Below are positions 1 through 11,112 of a DNA stretch of 64,000 nucleotides, in pieces. The number at the start of each line of letters is the position of its first letter. Within the stretch, counting starts at the first letter, position 1. This DNA comes from Costus lasius (Eukaryota > Streptophyta > Magnoliopsida > Zingiberales > Costaceae), in the NCBI GenBank assembly GCA_027563935.2, contig CM050449.1, positions 92,225,676 through 92,289,675 of the forward strand, read 5' to 3'. The notes beneath the pieces are model-generated. The model did not search any database. It was not told where the DNA came from and saw only the letters and a list, made by a program, of their open reading frames with translations. Made by a program: the position numbers and the translations under genes.

Positions 1-1600
1 TGACAAGAAGTTTGGCTTCCAACTGGACTAATCTCCAGAATTACGGCCGAGGCCATAATCTACGTCATGACTATAATTCCCAGTTTGACTTCCCAAGGAG
101 CCCATTTTTAAGCAAGCATAGTCATATTCCGAAGACGTGCTCTTAACTTTCTCAACAGAAGCCTTTCGGAAGACAAAAACTTCGACAGAAGACATTACAG
201 GTATAGCTGTAATTTCAGCTTAACCGTAATCTTCACATCGGTAACCTTTGATATCATACTATGGCTAGAATCCAAGTCAAGTCAAAGGTCAACTCACTCA
301 AAAAATTTAGGCAAAACGGAGTTTTCCTCTAAAATTACGGCATGCCCCTAATCTCATTACACTCGTAATGGCATTAAGTGCATTAAAGGGCAATATTAAA
401 ATGGTCATAACTTCTCCATTACAAGTCTGTTTCGGACGTTCTTGATACCAAAATGATGAACATTCAATGGCCCATAATTGTATAAGCATTTCAGGAATTA
501 AAGAACATCAATGTTCTCATTACAGGTAGGGCTATAATCATGATTACACTCATAATCTCAGTGCAGCCAAAATTTAAAATAGTCATAACTCCCTCATTAT
601 AGTTCCGTTTTGGACGTTTTTGGTGTCAAAATGTAGATAATGGAGAGAGCTATCAATGTAGGTGTTCATAATTGTATTCAAAACTATAAAATGGGTGAAA
701 AACCTCTTGAATAGGGTGATAAGTCTTGGCAGGACTGGTGATCTTGGTGAAAATTTGGGAGAAGAAGATCTCTTGTGCGTCCATTCCATAAGGCTTAGAG
801 GAAGAAGATTTTAACCCTTCTTGAAGAGTTTGTTCTTTTCTATCTTCAATTCTTTCTTGTGTTTCTTTCTTCTTCTAGAGATTTGTATTCAAACGACACT
901 ATGATAGCCTAATTCCTTGTCAGAACTAAAGGTATAGTCTCGTTAATTGTATCTTATTTTTGAACTTGTTATTTCATAGAAAATGCAAATTTTATCTTGT
1001 GTTTATTCATTCTACACTGTTTTACTGCTAGTGTTGCATTGGCAACGCAATTACTATTCTTAGGCGCCGCAAGAAGGACCGAAAGGTGAATTGCGACGCT
1101 AGATCTGCTAGATCGAACTTACTCTGAGTTGTCAAAAAATGGGGTATGATTTGTATGGGTAACCTTATAATATCTTCAAATTCATTGGATCAATCTATGT
1201 CCGATTAGCCACGAAAGTAGGATGCCAATCTAGATTGATACCAGATTACGCTGTCGAAAGAGGGTAATCTGTACCTTTTGATATTTCTTTGAACACTTTT
1301 AAAATTCCATTGTTATAATTTTACCTTGTTCGAATTTAAGATCCATCAATGAGACAAACCTGAAGTTTTGATATCACTAACCCCTATTTTCTACCAAAAA
1401 CTTTCTCTTGCCAGATTCAGTTTGCATTATGTTATATTCGCTTTACGTTTCATAATTTCAAACCATTTAATCGATTGTTTAGCTATCAATTCATAATCAC
1501 TTGATACTTGATCACTGTCCCTGTGGGATCGACACTTAAGTACTATCATGACAAAACCGCCACGCTTGCAATTAGTAGTGCGATAGTACAGCACACATCA
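1..1600 (-). mobile_element. Terminal part of an LTR-type element, minus orientation
   Basis: No coding region is visible. On the minus strand the right edge reads TGATGTGTGC at 1600 and runs into a stretch (about 1505-1560) with the 'cccacaggga' motif, which recurs in plus orientation at about 52940. The right edge abuts array sequence (atctccaacacatg) that in intact monomers is preceded by ctat, so a clean insertion boundary lies at 1600/1601. Bases 1-600 carry repeated motifs of the type attacggcc..ccataatc, like the CACGGCC theme of other LTRs in this window. The other end lies outside the window. Calling it an LTR is inference from the TG start and the shared motif. Confidence 0.45.
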
Positions 1601-1788
1601 ATCTCCAACACATGTCATCAAGTTTGGTGTACCAATTAATTCTAAAGCATGATATTGTCTTTCCCAATATTTTCTATTCTTCTCAAATAGATAATTCAAC
1701 TCGTTCACTAGTTAGTGAGTGGTAAGATTATACTATTTTGTAATGTCTGGGTGGTGTAGTTGGTTATCACACTAGTCTTACACACTAG
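1601..1788 (+). repeat. tRNA-Val-like array, B monomer, left piece
   Basis: This piece is collinear with the B monomer at 13554-13740. It keeps the upstream leader (catcaagtttggtg, ttcactagttagtgagtgg) and the first 44 bases of the tRNA-like module. It is cut off on the left by the element ending at 1600 and on the right by the insert starting at 1789. The array resumes at 3050. Confidence 0.85.
1745..1788 (+). pseudogene. tRNA-Val-like module split by an insertion, 5' part
   Basis: It starts gtctggg, followed by an A-box-like tggtgtagttgg and a 5-bp anticodon stem ctagt/actag around a loop whose anticodon reads TAC (Val). The 3' part, with the T arm (ggttcaaac B-box core) and acceptor strand, lies at 3050-3086 after a 1261-bp insert. 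The heptamer acactag appears on both sides of the insert and looks like a target duplication. Before the insertion it was a nearly complete cloverleaf. Confidence 0.8.
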
Positions 1789-3049
1789 ATGTTAGGCCTG
1801 GTTCAGGCCGGTTCAGCCCAAAGCCCACCAAGCCAGGAAGCAGCCCAAATCCAAGTAACACCAAAGACAAATTCCCTCGGTCAACACTCGATGTTGACCC
1901 GAGGACAGCACAATGGCGAGCCGCATCTTCGTCGCAGAATTTGGACGTGGCGTCGACAAGTTCTGCGGATGGGAAACGAGGCGGCGCCGACGTTCGTGGA
2001 GGGAGTGTGAAGAAGCCTTCGGCGACATTCACGGACGTAGTCACGGGCAAGGGCTCGGCGGCTCCAAACTTCCCAAATTAGGGAAGGGCAACACCGTCAC
2101 AGCGGGCAGATGGAGGCGGCGGCCCTCCCTTATAAGAGGCGACGGGACTTCAAGGCAGGGGATCTCTATCTGGAGAGGAGCAATCTTCAACACTAGAGGG
2201 CAGAGGAGTGTTCGATTGAGCAGTGACAGAGTTTGAGGGAGAACTCTAGGTGAGCGAAAGCTTGTAACCGGCGGCGAGGGCGCCACCAGTGAGGGAGGGG
2301 TCGAGGGGTCGACTGCAAGGGGGTGGGCAACGACTAAGAAGGGTTTATGTAAGTTTTACTCGGGAATAAAACTTCAGTATCCCTTCACATATTCCTCTCC
2401 AATTCTTGGTACTTCTGGTGACGGTTCTTGTCGTCTCCAGCAACTGACGACGACCACCGACCGGCGACCAACGGCTGAGCGTTGAAGGCGAAGGACAGGT
2501 GGTCTTTCCCCATGGGTTTCCCTCTCTAGCGAGTTATCTTCTCCGGTGAACACGCAAGCGCAAGCAGCGCCAGCAAACGAGAAGACGAAGCAGAACGAAG
2601 TCGAAGATGCGTTCCGATTTTGACTAAGCCAAAATCGGAATAGTAGGACGAAAATCGATTTCCGCGTAAATCGATTAAGCGGCTGACATCAGCGAGGCGA
2701 CGCTGACGTCGAACGGGAGAAACTCGAATCGAATCGGTGACATTTGGAAGCTGATGTCATCCTGACGTCAGTGCTGAGATTGGGCTTGTGATCGGCGCAG
2801 CGTGTGGAAGATTTTGACTGCGGTCAAAATTGTTGACATGGTAAAATCTGATTTAGGGTTTCGATTTTCCTAAATTAGGGTTTTTTGGATTTTTGTGCAA
2901 ACTATAATTTGGGGATTAAAATTGTTCGGGAAAGTTAGGGTTTCTGATTTGGGGAAGAATTTTACCCAGAAACCCTAGGGAGTTCGCGCTTTGGTGTTCC
3001 GCCGGATAACCCTAAGACACCAGTTTAGGGCTGATCCGACCGAGGCATG
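1789..3049. mobile_element. Unclassified 1261-bp insertion in the tRNA-like module
   Basis: The insert begins atgttaggcctgg and ends gaccgaggcatg. It is flanked by acactag on both sides (1782-1788 and 3050-3056). It carries a TATA-like cccttataag near 2130 and a gggaataaaac near 2360 that could be a polyadenylation signal, an arrangement common in plant LTRs. TG and CA occur one and two bases inside the ends, but the 5-bp flanks for that reading do not match, so the canonical solo-LTR interpretation fails at base level. No terminal inverted repeat is clear and no protein is supported. A solo LTR with imprecise ends is the leading idea. Confidence 0.55.
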
Positions 3050-3086
3050 ACACTAGAGGTCCCTGGTTCAAACCCGAGCTTAGACA
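3050..3086 (+). pseudogene. tRNA-Val-like module split by an insertion, 3' part
   Basis: This is the second half of the module that begins at 1745. It has the end of the anticodon arm, a variable region aggtc, a T arm with ttcaaac, and an acceptor strand cttagac that pairs with gtctggg through G-T wobbles. One T-stem mismatch is visible. Confidence 0.8.
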
Positions 3087-3304
3087 ATATAGTGTATGTT
3101 CAATTTCTAAAGGTAGAAGACATGATTTAGCATATATAAGCTAAAATGGAGACATACCTCTTACTATTTTGATTGTATTCCTATATTTCCAAAATGCATC
3201 ATCATGTTTAGCGGACCAATCAATTCATTAGAATGATATTGACTTTTCCAATACGTGAACTTGTCCACTAGATCAAGAGTGGTAAGATTCAAGTTTTTTT
3301 AAAT

Positions 3305-3341
3305 GTTTGAGAGGTCCCCGCTTTAAATTTTGGCTTAGTCA
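3305..3341 (+). pseudogene. C-type tRNA-Val-like remnant (centre deleted)
   Basis: The start gtttga is joined directly to gaggtcc and a decayed T arm, so the D and anticodon arms are missing. The same deletion recurs at 14008 and 15572. The undeleted C version is at 17892-17964. Confidence 0.7.
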
Positions 3342-3580
3342 ATAAATTTTTTTCATACAATATTTACACAATTTGAGATCTGCTTTACACAAGATCCCAC
3401 ATGGTAGTAGCTCTCTTTGTGGAGACATACCTCTTGGTGTTTTAAATGTAGTCGTCCTATATCTCCAACACGAGACATCAAGTGTACTGGACAAGCCAAT
3501 CCTTGAGAAGGATATATTATATTTTCTAAAATTCTATTTGCTTTAAAATATGATACTAGAACTTGTCCACAAGTTCATGA

Positions 3581-3639
3581 GTGGTTATCACACTAATCTT
3601 TCACACTAGAGGTCCCAGGTTCAAACTCGAACTTGGACA
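3581..3639 (+). pseudogene. D-type tRNA-Val-like remnant (5' truncated)
   Basis: The acceptor 5' strand and A box are replaced by unrelated sequence. The D-loop 3' part, anticodon arm, and T arm with ggttcaaac remain. Copies of the same form are at 14280, 15845 and 18204. Confidence 0.7.
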
Positions 3640-3675
3640 ATAATTACTTTCCCATAGCTCATTTGGACAATCTAT

Positions 3676-5361
3676 TGTTGGGGTATGCCCTTAAGACTAA
3701 TGTTTGAGGCCTTGGGATTCTTACAGTATCATGTATAAACTCTAAGTTTATAAAGGCAATGGTTGTTATTCAGTTTGTTACATTGTCTGCTGCAATAAGT
3801 GTTCTTCTGAATAATGTCTCAAAGCTGTTCAGCTAGGCTGACATGCTACATGTCCTTAGTCGAGATATCTTGGTGAACATGAGACAGCCTTGATATGATT
3901 GAGACTAATATGTGTTCTAATCTTATAGGATGCTTCGAGCATGGAATGAGATGTAGACTCATGGGTACATTGGATGTACTGGACAGACCCTATTGGGATA
4001 TTCAGTTGCTTGTCACAATATGAATAATTCTTGTTTGCTACAAGTGGCACATGTCCTCTGACTTGAGATCACTTGTGTTTCTAAATGATGATTGTCATTA
4101 TTTTGAGGTAGTTCAATATCATTTGAAACATAATGGTTATAGGCTATCTTGGATAATGATCATGAGTCAGGTTAGGACACTAGTGATAGATATAGGATTG
4201 CCGTCTCCTTAATTGGAGTGTGATGTTCTAAAGGGGCCCCCCTGGATGAGATGATTGAGAAAGTGTATGGCCATACCCAGGTGACTATGTTCATCTGATC
4301 TAATCATGCTCATCATATTGGAGCTACAGGCTTGACACGCTTGTCCAATAAGAACATCCAGTGGCAAAGGAAACATGTATGCCTTGTGAAATGGATTCAC
4401 ACTTGTGCTGTGGTTTGGGTGTAGTCTTGGAAGACTCTTTCCTTTATATCGAGAGACAGTGATGTGTTGCTAGATACCCCTCACTGATCGTGATAACGTA
4501 AGTTATCGTTACTGACATTTAAAGGAAACCCTTAGGGTCGCACAATTTGATGATATGGCTCACTCATGTTAGATCGTGTGGACTGAATTGTTTTGGTTCA
4601 GTTTAAAGGGATTTAAACTCTGATTGTAAGTGAGATCTGGTCTGATCATGTTTGATTGATTAGGGCTTGAGATCGGTAAGCTTTGATCGAGAGTGTTGAT
4701 GCTAGATTGGTGAGATCAAGTGCATCAAGTGATGAACGGTCAGATCTAGAACCTTAGGGTTTAATTTGATCTGGACTAATGGCTTGGGTTGATTTTGATT
4801 TGGTTTTTAAACCAAATGCAATTGAACCATGGCTTGGTTCAAAGAGGAGCGATCGGTTCACTTGGAGTGAACACATGGATCGCATGAACGCATGGAGTTA
4901 AGGGCTTTCCATGTTTGGAAGTCGGTTTTTCCCATTATAGAAAAACGTCTCCACGTTTGAGGAAAACGTCTCCACTTCGGTTTCGTGACTTCCTCTTGCC
5001 TCTTCCTCTCGACGAGACACTCTTGCAAAAGGTGGTTAACGTAGGAGAGAGTTCGGCCAAGAGAGTCTTCATCCATCATTCCCTTCCATTCGACAAGAAA
5101 AACCTTGGAGACTTGCTAGCACAAGGAACGCCAAGGGAGTAGGCGATCTTCATCTTGTGTGTGAACTCTTTGGAGGAGATCAACATTGCTCTCTCTTCTT
5201 CCAAATCGCCATCCAACGCAAATGGCTATGGTATGAATCCAAACATTATTTAAGTTGATCATATGTTCTTGCGAAAGATCATTTGAAACCCTAGATTCCG
5301 CTATGAAAGTTTTATGCGCCACCTGATTAGGGTTTCGCTCCCCCTTGAAGGGGACTCTTCA
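3676..5361 (+). repeat. 5' LTR of the first copia element
   Basis: It begins TGTTGGGG at 3676 and ends ACTCTTCA at 5361. Short open frames inside it also occur in the 3' LTR and are not supported as genes. The LTR would supply the promoter of the element; no start site can be fixed by eye. Confidence 0.95.
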
Positions 5362-5363
5362 AT

Positions 5364-5375
5364 TGGTATCAGAGC
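5364..5375 (+). other. Primer binding site (tRNA-iMet)
   Basis: The sequence tggtatcagagc lies two bases after the 5' LTR. It complements the 3' end of plant initiator tRNA-Met, the usual copia primer. Confidence 0.93.
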
Positions 5376-7207
5376 CTAAGTTATCGTTTGATTCATATGA
5401 TTGCTTAAGGTGATCCATGTATGCGTTTATGTTTAGATCTAATACTTCTCATCTTGCGAAAAATACTAGATGAATGTATTTTACCTTGTGGCGCATGTAT
5501 GAGATTAACTCATGTTAGCGCATGTATGATTCTCACATAGTTGCGCTTGTAATGTTGTAGTTTTTCTTAAAACTTGAACACATGCGCGCCCATCATTAGA
5601 TCTAAGCGCCTGCTTTAAACCCTTAGACGGGTTGATAGGGTTGAAATCATCCTCTAGGTAAGATCCAACCAGTCTGATCAGACCATCTGACAGCCTAGAT
5701 GGGTCGACCAGATGGCACCTGTGCGCAAGCACGAGGTGGCTATAGGTCGACTGCAGACAGGTGTGTAGCGAGGTCTGGTTGAGACAACCAGTGAACACGC
5801 ATGAGTTAGGCCCGGGGTCACACCCGCTTGCCAAAACTCTTGAAGGTGGTTCAGCCCTTTGCGCATGCATGGTTGACCATTGGGTCAACTCAAGTCAGTT
5901 AGGACTTGGTGCATGCAAGGGCAGTGGATCTGACTAGATATGATGAGTGGATCCCTATTAATGGACCGTTGTAAGGTAGTAGGGCACATAAGAAAAATAA
6001 AATGGATTTCAATGGGATTTTGAAAATTTTATTTTGTCTATGGATCACATGTTGATTGATGCCATGATGCTTGTTTATTTAATCTTATGTGGGATGCCCA
6101 ATTTAATGTGTGCTGTGCTGGGGCCTGCGAGCCTGGAGTTAAATTGTAAATTAATTTTTAATTGTGATCTGCGCATCACATATTATTTAATTTATAAACT
6201 GTAATTGACCTGCGAGTCAATCTTGTCTAGATAGATTAAATTGTAATTTAATCAGACAAGAGCACAGAGCACACATGGCATTGGCGCATGTAGCAGTGGC
6301 TTGACTAGGTGGGAGGTCCAGGGTTCGACTCTGGGACAGGCGCATTTACCTGGTGAGCGCACCTGAGCTGCAGTGGGCGCTTGGGCCCTGGTCTGGGCCA
6401 GATGAGATGCAAAAGACTCATGAAGAGCTCAAGTGAAGACTTAAGTTATCTTAAGGTCTTACCTAGGGTTAATGGGCTTTTACCACATAAGATCATCATG
6501 CTTCTTTTATTGTTTAAATAATTAGAATTGCATGATTTATTTATCTTCTGCTATCACCATAGGGTTGCATGATAGTTAAGAAGATAAAAGACCGTTAAAA
6601 TCCAACGCTAAAATATCAAGCTCGATAGCCTTCTGACGCGAAACCTCACTGTTCTGACTATCGTTGGAGCCGTGTTGTACCCACTCAGTGGGCACGTCCA
6701 TTTATCTTCAGACGGTGTGTGATTTCACCTGCGTGTTACAGAGAAGGGATTTATCGCTTCTCGTTGCTCAGCATAGCATGTGGTGGTCCAGGGAGTAGGT
6801 CAGGTCAGCTTGACCATGTAGGCTACATATGGGGCATATGTTAGCTATATGGAGGCAGCCATCTGTGGGATCAGAGACTGTGTTGTACCAACTCAGTTGG
6901 CACAGTCGGCTGGATTGCCCGGATGAAGGGGAATCGCACGGGTTGGCGATTGGCAGGGACTGCCTACCAAAATTAGTGCTTGTACTCTCTGTGCATCTTA
7001 TCTCGCCTGAGCGGGACGCAGAGACTAAGTATGAAATCTGGATCCCATCTCACTAAAAGAGTGTTACTCTTTCGGACTGTTTAATGGATTTTTCAGTCAG
7101 ATAAAATAGTGAGAAAAGAATCTTTCTTAAGTCCTGGATTGATTCTAAACATTGATACTGACCTTGCTGTTCTTGCATTGTTGTAGATTCCTGCAGCAAC
7201 GAACACC
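5376..7207 (+). other. Untranslated leader of the first copia element
   Basis: About 1.8 kb lies between the primer site and the gag start. No coding frame is supported. It contains gcgcatgtatg repeats near 5490 and a perfect pol III B-box-like ggttcgactc near 6320 without a matching 5' tRNA half. The part at about 6600-6720 is homologous to the leader of the second copia (59490-59590), so the two belong to one lineage. Part of this leader reappears inverted at 29755-30334. Confidence 0.8.
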
Positions 7208-10200
7208 ATGAACTTCAATGTGCGATCCCTACTGGAAAGGGAGAAGTTTGCTGGGCCAAACTTCTCAGACTGGTACGGACACCTTAAGATTGTTCTTAAG
7301 GCTGAGAGGAAACTGTATGTCCTCGAGACGGCTATACCGCCTCAACCCGCTGCGAACGCCGCAAGGGCGGTTCGCGATGCCTATGAAAAGCATGTCAATG
7401 ATAGCATTGATGTCGCTTGCCTGATGCTAGCGTCTATGACGCCACCGCTGCAGCGTCAGCATGAGGATATGTCTGCTATGGAAATCATAGCAAACCTCAA
7501 GATGCTATATGCTGCACAGGCGAGGACTGAACGCTATAATTTGACCAAGCTTTTCTTTCAGAGCAAACTGGCTGAAGGGAGTCCAGTGGGAGCTCATGTG
7601 CTCAAGATGATTGGGCACAAAGAGGCTCTAGAGAAACTGGGGCATACCATCAATCAGGAGCTTGCTGTAGACATTATTCTGCAGTCTCTCCCGGCCTCTT
7701 TCGATCCGTTCATTATTAACTTTAATATGAACAAGATTGACTGTACTCCGGCAGAGTTGCTGAATATGCTCTTGACTACGGAGGAGACTCTGAAGGGAAA
7801 GCCTTCAACCTCTGTCTTGATGTTCCCTTCCAGGAACAAAAAGAAGGGGAAGAAGGGCAAAGCCCCTGTCAAGAACTACAATAAGGCTCTGAAACAGAAG
7901 GTCAAGCGGTCGAAGGAATACAGGTGTTTCCATTGTGGCCAGCTGGGTCACTGGAAAAAGGACTGTAAAGCGCTCCAAGGAGACAAGAAGGGAAGCATCG
8001 CTTCTGGCTCAGGTATTTTTGTGACTGAAGTCATGATATCTTCTTCTTCCATATCATGGGTGTTGGACACTGCATGTGGAGTTCACATTTGTTCAAATGT
8101 ACAAGAACTCAAGAGAAGAAGACAGGTGGGACAGCATGAGGTGGACCTACGAGTTGGAAACGGGGCACGGGTTGCTGCTGTTGTTGTAGGAGAATATTAC
8201 ATCTCATTATCATCTGGACTTGTATTGGAACTAAATAATTGTTACTTTGTACCTAGCATTACCAAGAATATTATCTCTATTCCTGCTCTTGTCAGGAAAG
8301 GATTTTCCTTTGAATGCAATATTTCAAAGTGTATTTTATCTCTTGATAATATTGTTTATGCTACTGGATCAATTAACAACGGGTTATTCATGTTGGACAT
8401 GGAATGTTCTATACAAAACATTGATAATAAGAAAGCCAAGTATGCTGATGACAGCACCTTGCTATGGCATAGTCGTTTAGGCCACATTAACAAGAAACGC
8501 ATTAAGCGGTTGCATGATCATGGACTGCTGGGATCATTCTCCTGTGAGGAGATTGATACATGCAAAGCTTGTTTATTGGGTAAAATGACGAAGTCTCCTT
8601 TTCCTAACAAAGGTCAAAGAGCTTCAGGTTTACTTGACCTTATACACAGTGATGTGTGTGGGCCATTTAGTAAACATGCCAAAGGTGGCTATTCATACTT
8701 CATTACCTTTACTGATGATTTCAGTAGATATGGGTATGTCTATCTGATGAGACATAAGAGTGAATCTTTTGACAAGTTCAAAGAGTTCAAAAATGAAGTA
8801 CAGAATCAGCTAGGCCGAAATATCAAGGCACTTCGTTCTGATCGAGGTGGAGAATACCTAAGTCGAGAGTTTACTGACTATCTGAAGGAGTGTGGGATTA
8901 TCTCACAGCTCACTCCGCCAGGAACACCGCAATGGAATGGTGTATCCGAGAGGAGGAACAGAACCTTACTCGATATGGTTCGTTCTATGATGAGTCAGGC
9001 TACTCTACCTTACTCCTTTTGGGGATTTGCACTAGAAACAGCTGCAAAGGTACTAAACCGAGTGCCATCCAAGGCAGTTTCAAAGACTCCATATGAATTA
9101 TGGTATGGGAAACAGCCGAGCTTGACATTTATCAAGATCTGGGGTTGCGAGGCTTATGTCAAAAAGCTCGCCTCTGGGAAACTAGAGAACAGATCTGAGA
9201 AATGCATCTTTGTCAGTTACCCTAAGGAAACTAAGGGTTATTATTTCTACGATCCCAAAGAGAACAAGGTATTTGTTGCTCGGACGGCCATTTTTCTTGA
9301 GAAGGAGTTCCTTCTGCAAGAGGCCAGTGGGAGAGAAATAAAGCTGGATGAGAATCCAGAAGAAGGACAAAGTAGTCAAGCACAGTTGGATGAGCTTGAG
9401 CCGGTTGAACAGGTTACTAGACAACCTGAGGCTCAGATATCACGGGAACCGCGTAGATCGGGAAGGATCCGTCGACAGCCTGAGCGCTATGACGGAGTCT
9501 ACATCATTGATAATGATGAACCCCTTACTTATGCAGATGCGGTCAGTGGACCGGATTCAGCTAGATGGCTTGAAGCTATGCGAGCCGAGATGGACTCCAT
9601 GTCAGATAATCAAGTCTGGGATTTGGTTGATCCGCCTCCGGGAGTAATCCCCATTGGCTGTAAATGGATCTTCAAGAAGAAGATTGACATGGATGGTAAC
9701 GTGATTACCTATAAAGGCAGGCTAGTTGCGAAAGGTTTCAAACAAATCTACGGGATAGATTATGATGAAACTTTCTCTCCTGTAGCCATGTTCAAGTCTA
9801 TTCGGATTCTTTTCGCGATAGCAGCATATTACGATTATGAGATCTGGCAGATGGATGTGAAGACAGCTTTCCTTAATAGAAAACTGGATGAGGATGTGTA
9901 TATGACACAACCTGAAGGTTTCACTAATCCATCAGATCGTCATAAAATATGCAAGTTAAAGAAGTCCATTTATGGACTAAAGCAAGCATCTAGAAGCTGG
10001 AATATTCATTTTGATGAATCAATCTCTGAATTTGGTTTCATCAAGAATGAAGATGACCCGTGTGTATATAAGAGGTTTAGTGGGAGCGTGATTACATTCC
10101 TAGTCCTCTACGTCGATGATATCTTAATCATTGGAAACGATATTCCTGAACTGCATACTGTTAAAGCATGGTTAAGAAAATGTTTCCAGATGAAAGATCT

Positions 10201-11092
10201 AGGAGAAGCAGCCTATGTATTAGGTGTGAAGATCTACAGGGATAGATCTAAGAGGCTTCTCGGGCTGTGCCAGAGTACTTACATCGATAAGGTCCTGGAG
10301 AGATTCCATTTAGAGAATTCTAAAAGAGGATATCTTCCAGTCAGACATGGCCTGAATCTTTCAAAGAATCAGTGTCCACAAACACAGACTGAGAAAGATG
10401 ATATGGACAATAGGCCTTATGCTTCGGCTATTGGATCCATTATGTATGCGATGTTGTGTACTCGCCCAGACGTCGCTTACGGGTTAAGCGTGACCAGTCG
10501 ATTCCAAAGTAATCCAGGTCAGGCACACTGGATTGCAGTCAAGAACATTTTAAAATATCTGCGGAGGACCAAAGATATGTTCTTGATATATGGAGGTCAG
10601 GAAGAACACAGTATTGAAGGATATACTGACGCTTCGTTCCAATCTGACCAGGATGATTTCCGATCGCAATCAGGCTATGTTTTTAGCTTGAATGGTGGAG
10701 CAGTGGTGTGGAAAAGTTTCAAATAGTCTATCGTTGCTGATTCCACAACAGAAGCCGAGTATGTTGCAGCCTCGGAAGCATCCAAGGAGGCAGTGTGGAT
10801 TCGCAAGTTCGTTCAGGAACTTGGTGTTGTTCCTTCGAGTGCAGATCCTTTGGTTATCTTCTGTGATAACACTGGAGTAATCGCACAGGCAAAGGAACCA
10901 CGGTCGCACCAGAAGTCCAAGCACATACAGAGAAGGTTTCATTTGATCCGGGAGATCATTGATAGTGGTGAGATCAAAATCTGCAAGGTTCATACAGATG
11001 ACAATCTGGCTGACCCGCTTACCAAGCCTCTGGCGCAGCAGAAGCATGAGAAGCACTGTAATAATATGGGTTTGAGATTTCTCAACCATTAG
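7208..11092 (+). pseudogene. Copia gag-pol polyprotein with one in-frame stop
   Basis: The frame runs 1294 codons with one internal TAG at 10724-10726, in RNase H. The second copia has CAA at this place. Residues are approximate. Gag occupies 1-275 with a CCHC zinc knuckle (CFHCGQLGHWKKDC) near 240-253. The protease is near 285 but reads LDTAC, so the usual DTG/DSG glycine is changed. Integrase has an H-x4-H and CKAC zinc region near 420-455 and a catalytic triad D480, D543, E579 with D-x35-E spacing. RT spans about 800-1050 with YVDDILI near 968. RNase H starts near 1135 and is split by the stop, resuming from 10727. The start ATG follows aacacc and opens a typical Gag N-terminus. Integrase and RT motifs look intact. 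The stop and protease change suggest it needs proteins in trans. Confidence 0.95.
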
Positions 11093-11101
11093 ATTAAGTG
11101 C

Positions 11102-11112
11102 AAGTGGGAGAT
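11102..11112 (+). other. Polypurine tract of the first copia
   Basis: The sequence aagtgggagat sits directly before the 3' LTR. The second copia has the same tract (agtgggagat at 63681-63690). It would prime plus-strand synthesis. Confidence 0.9.

Larger units (their letters stand above)
3050..3675 (+). repeat. tRNA-Val-like array: end of B monomer, C and D monomers
   Basis: The segment continues the B monomer after the insertion, then shows a C monomer with a centre-deleted tRNA-like module (3305-3341) and a D monomer with a 5'-truncated one (3581-3639). It ends in tctat (3671-3675), the target duplicate of the copia insertion. The same B-C-D order recurs at 13697-14339 and 15258-15904. Confidence 0.9.
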
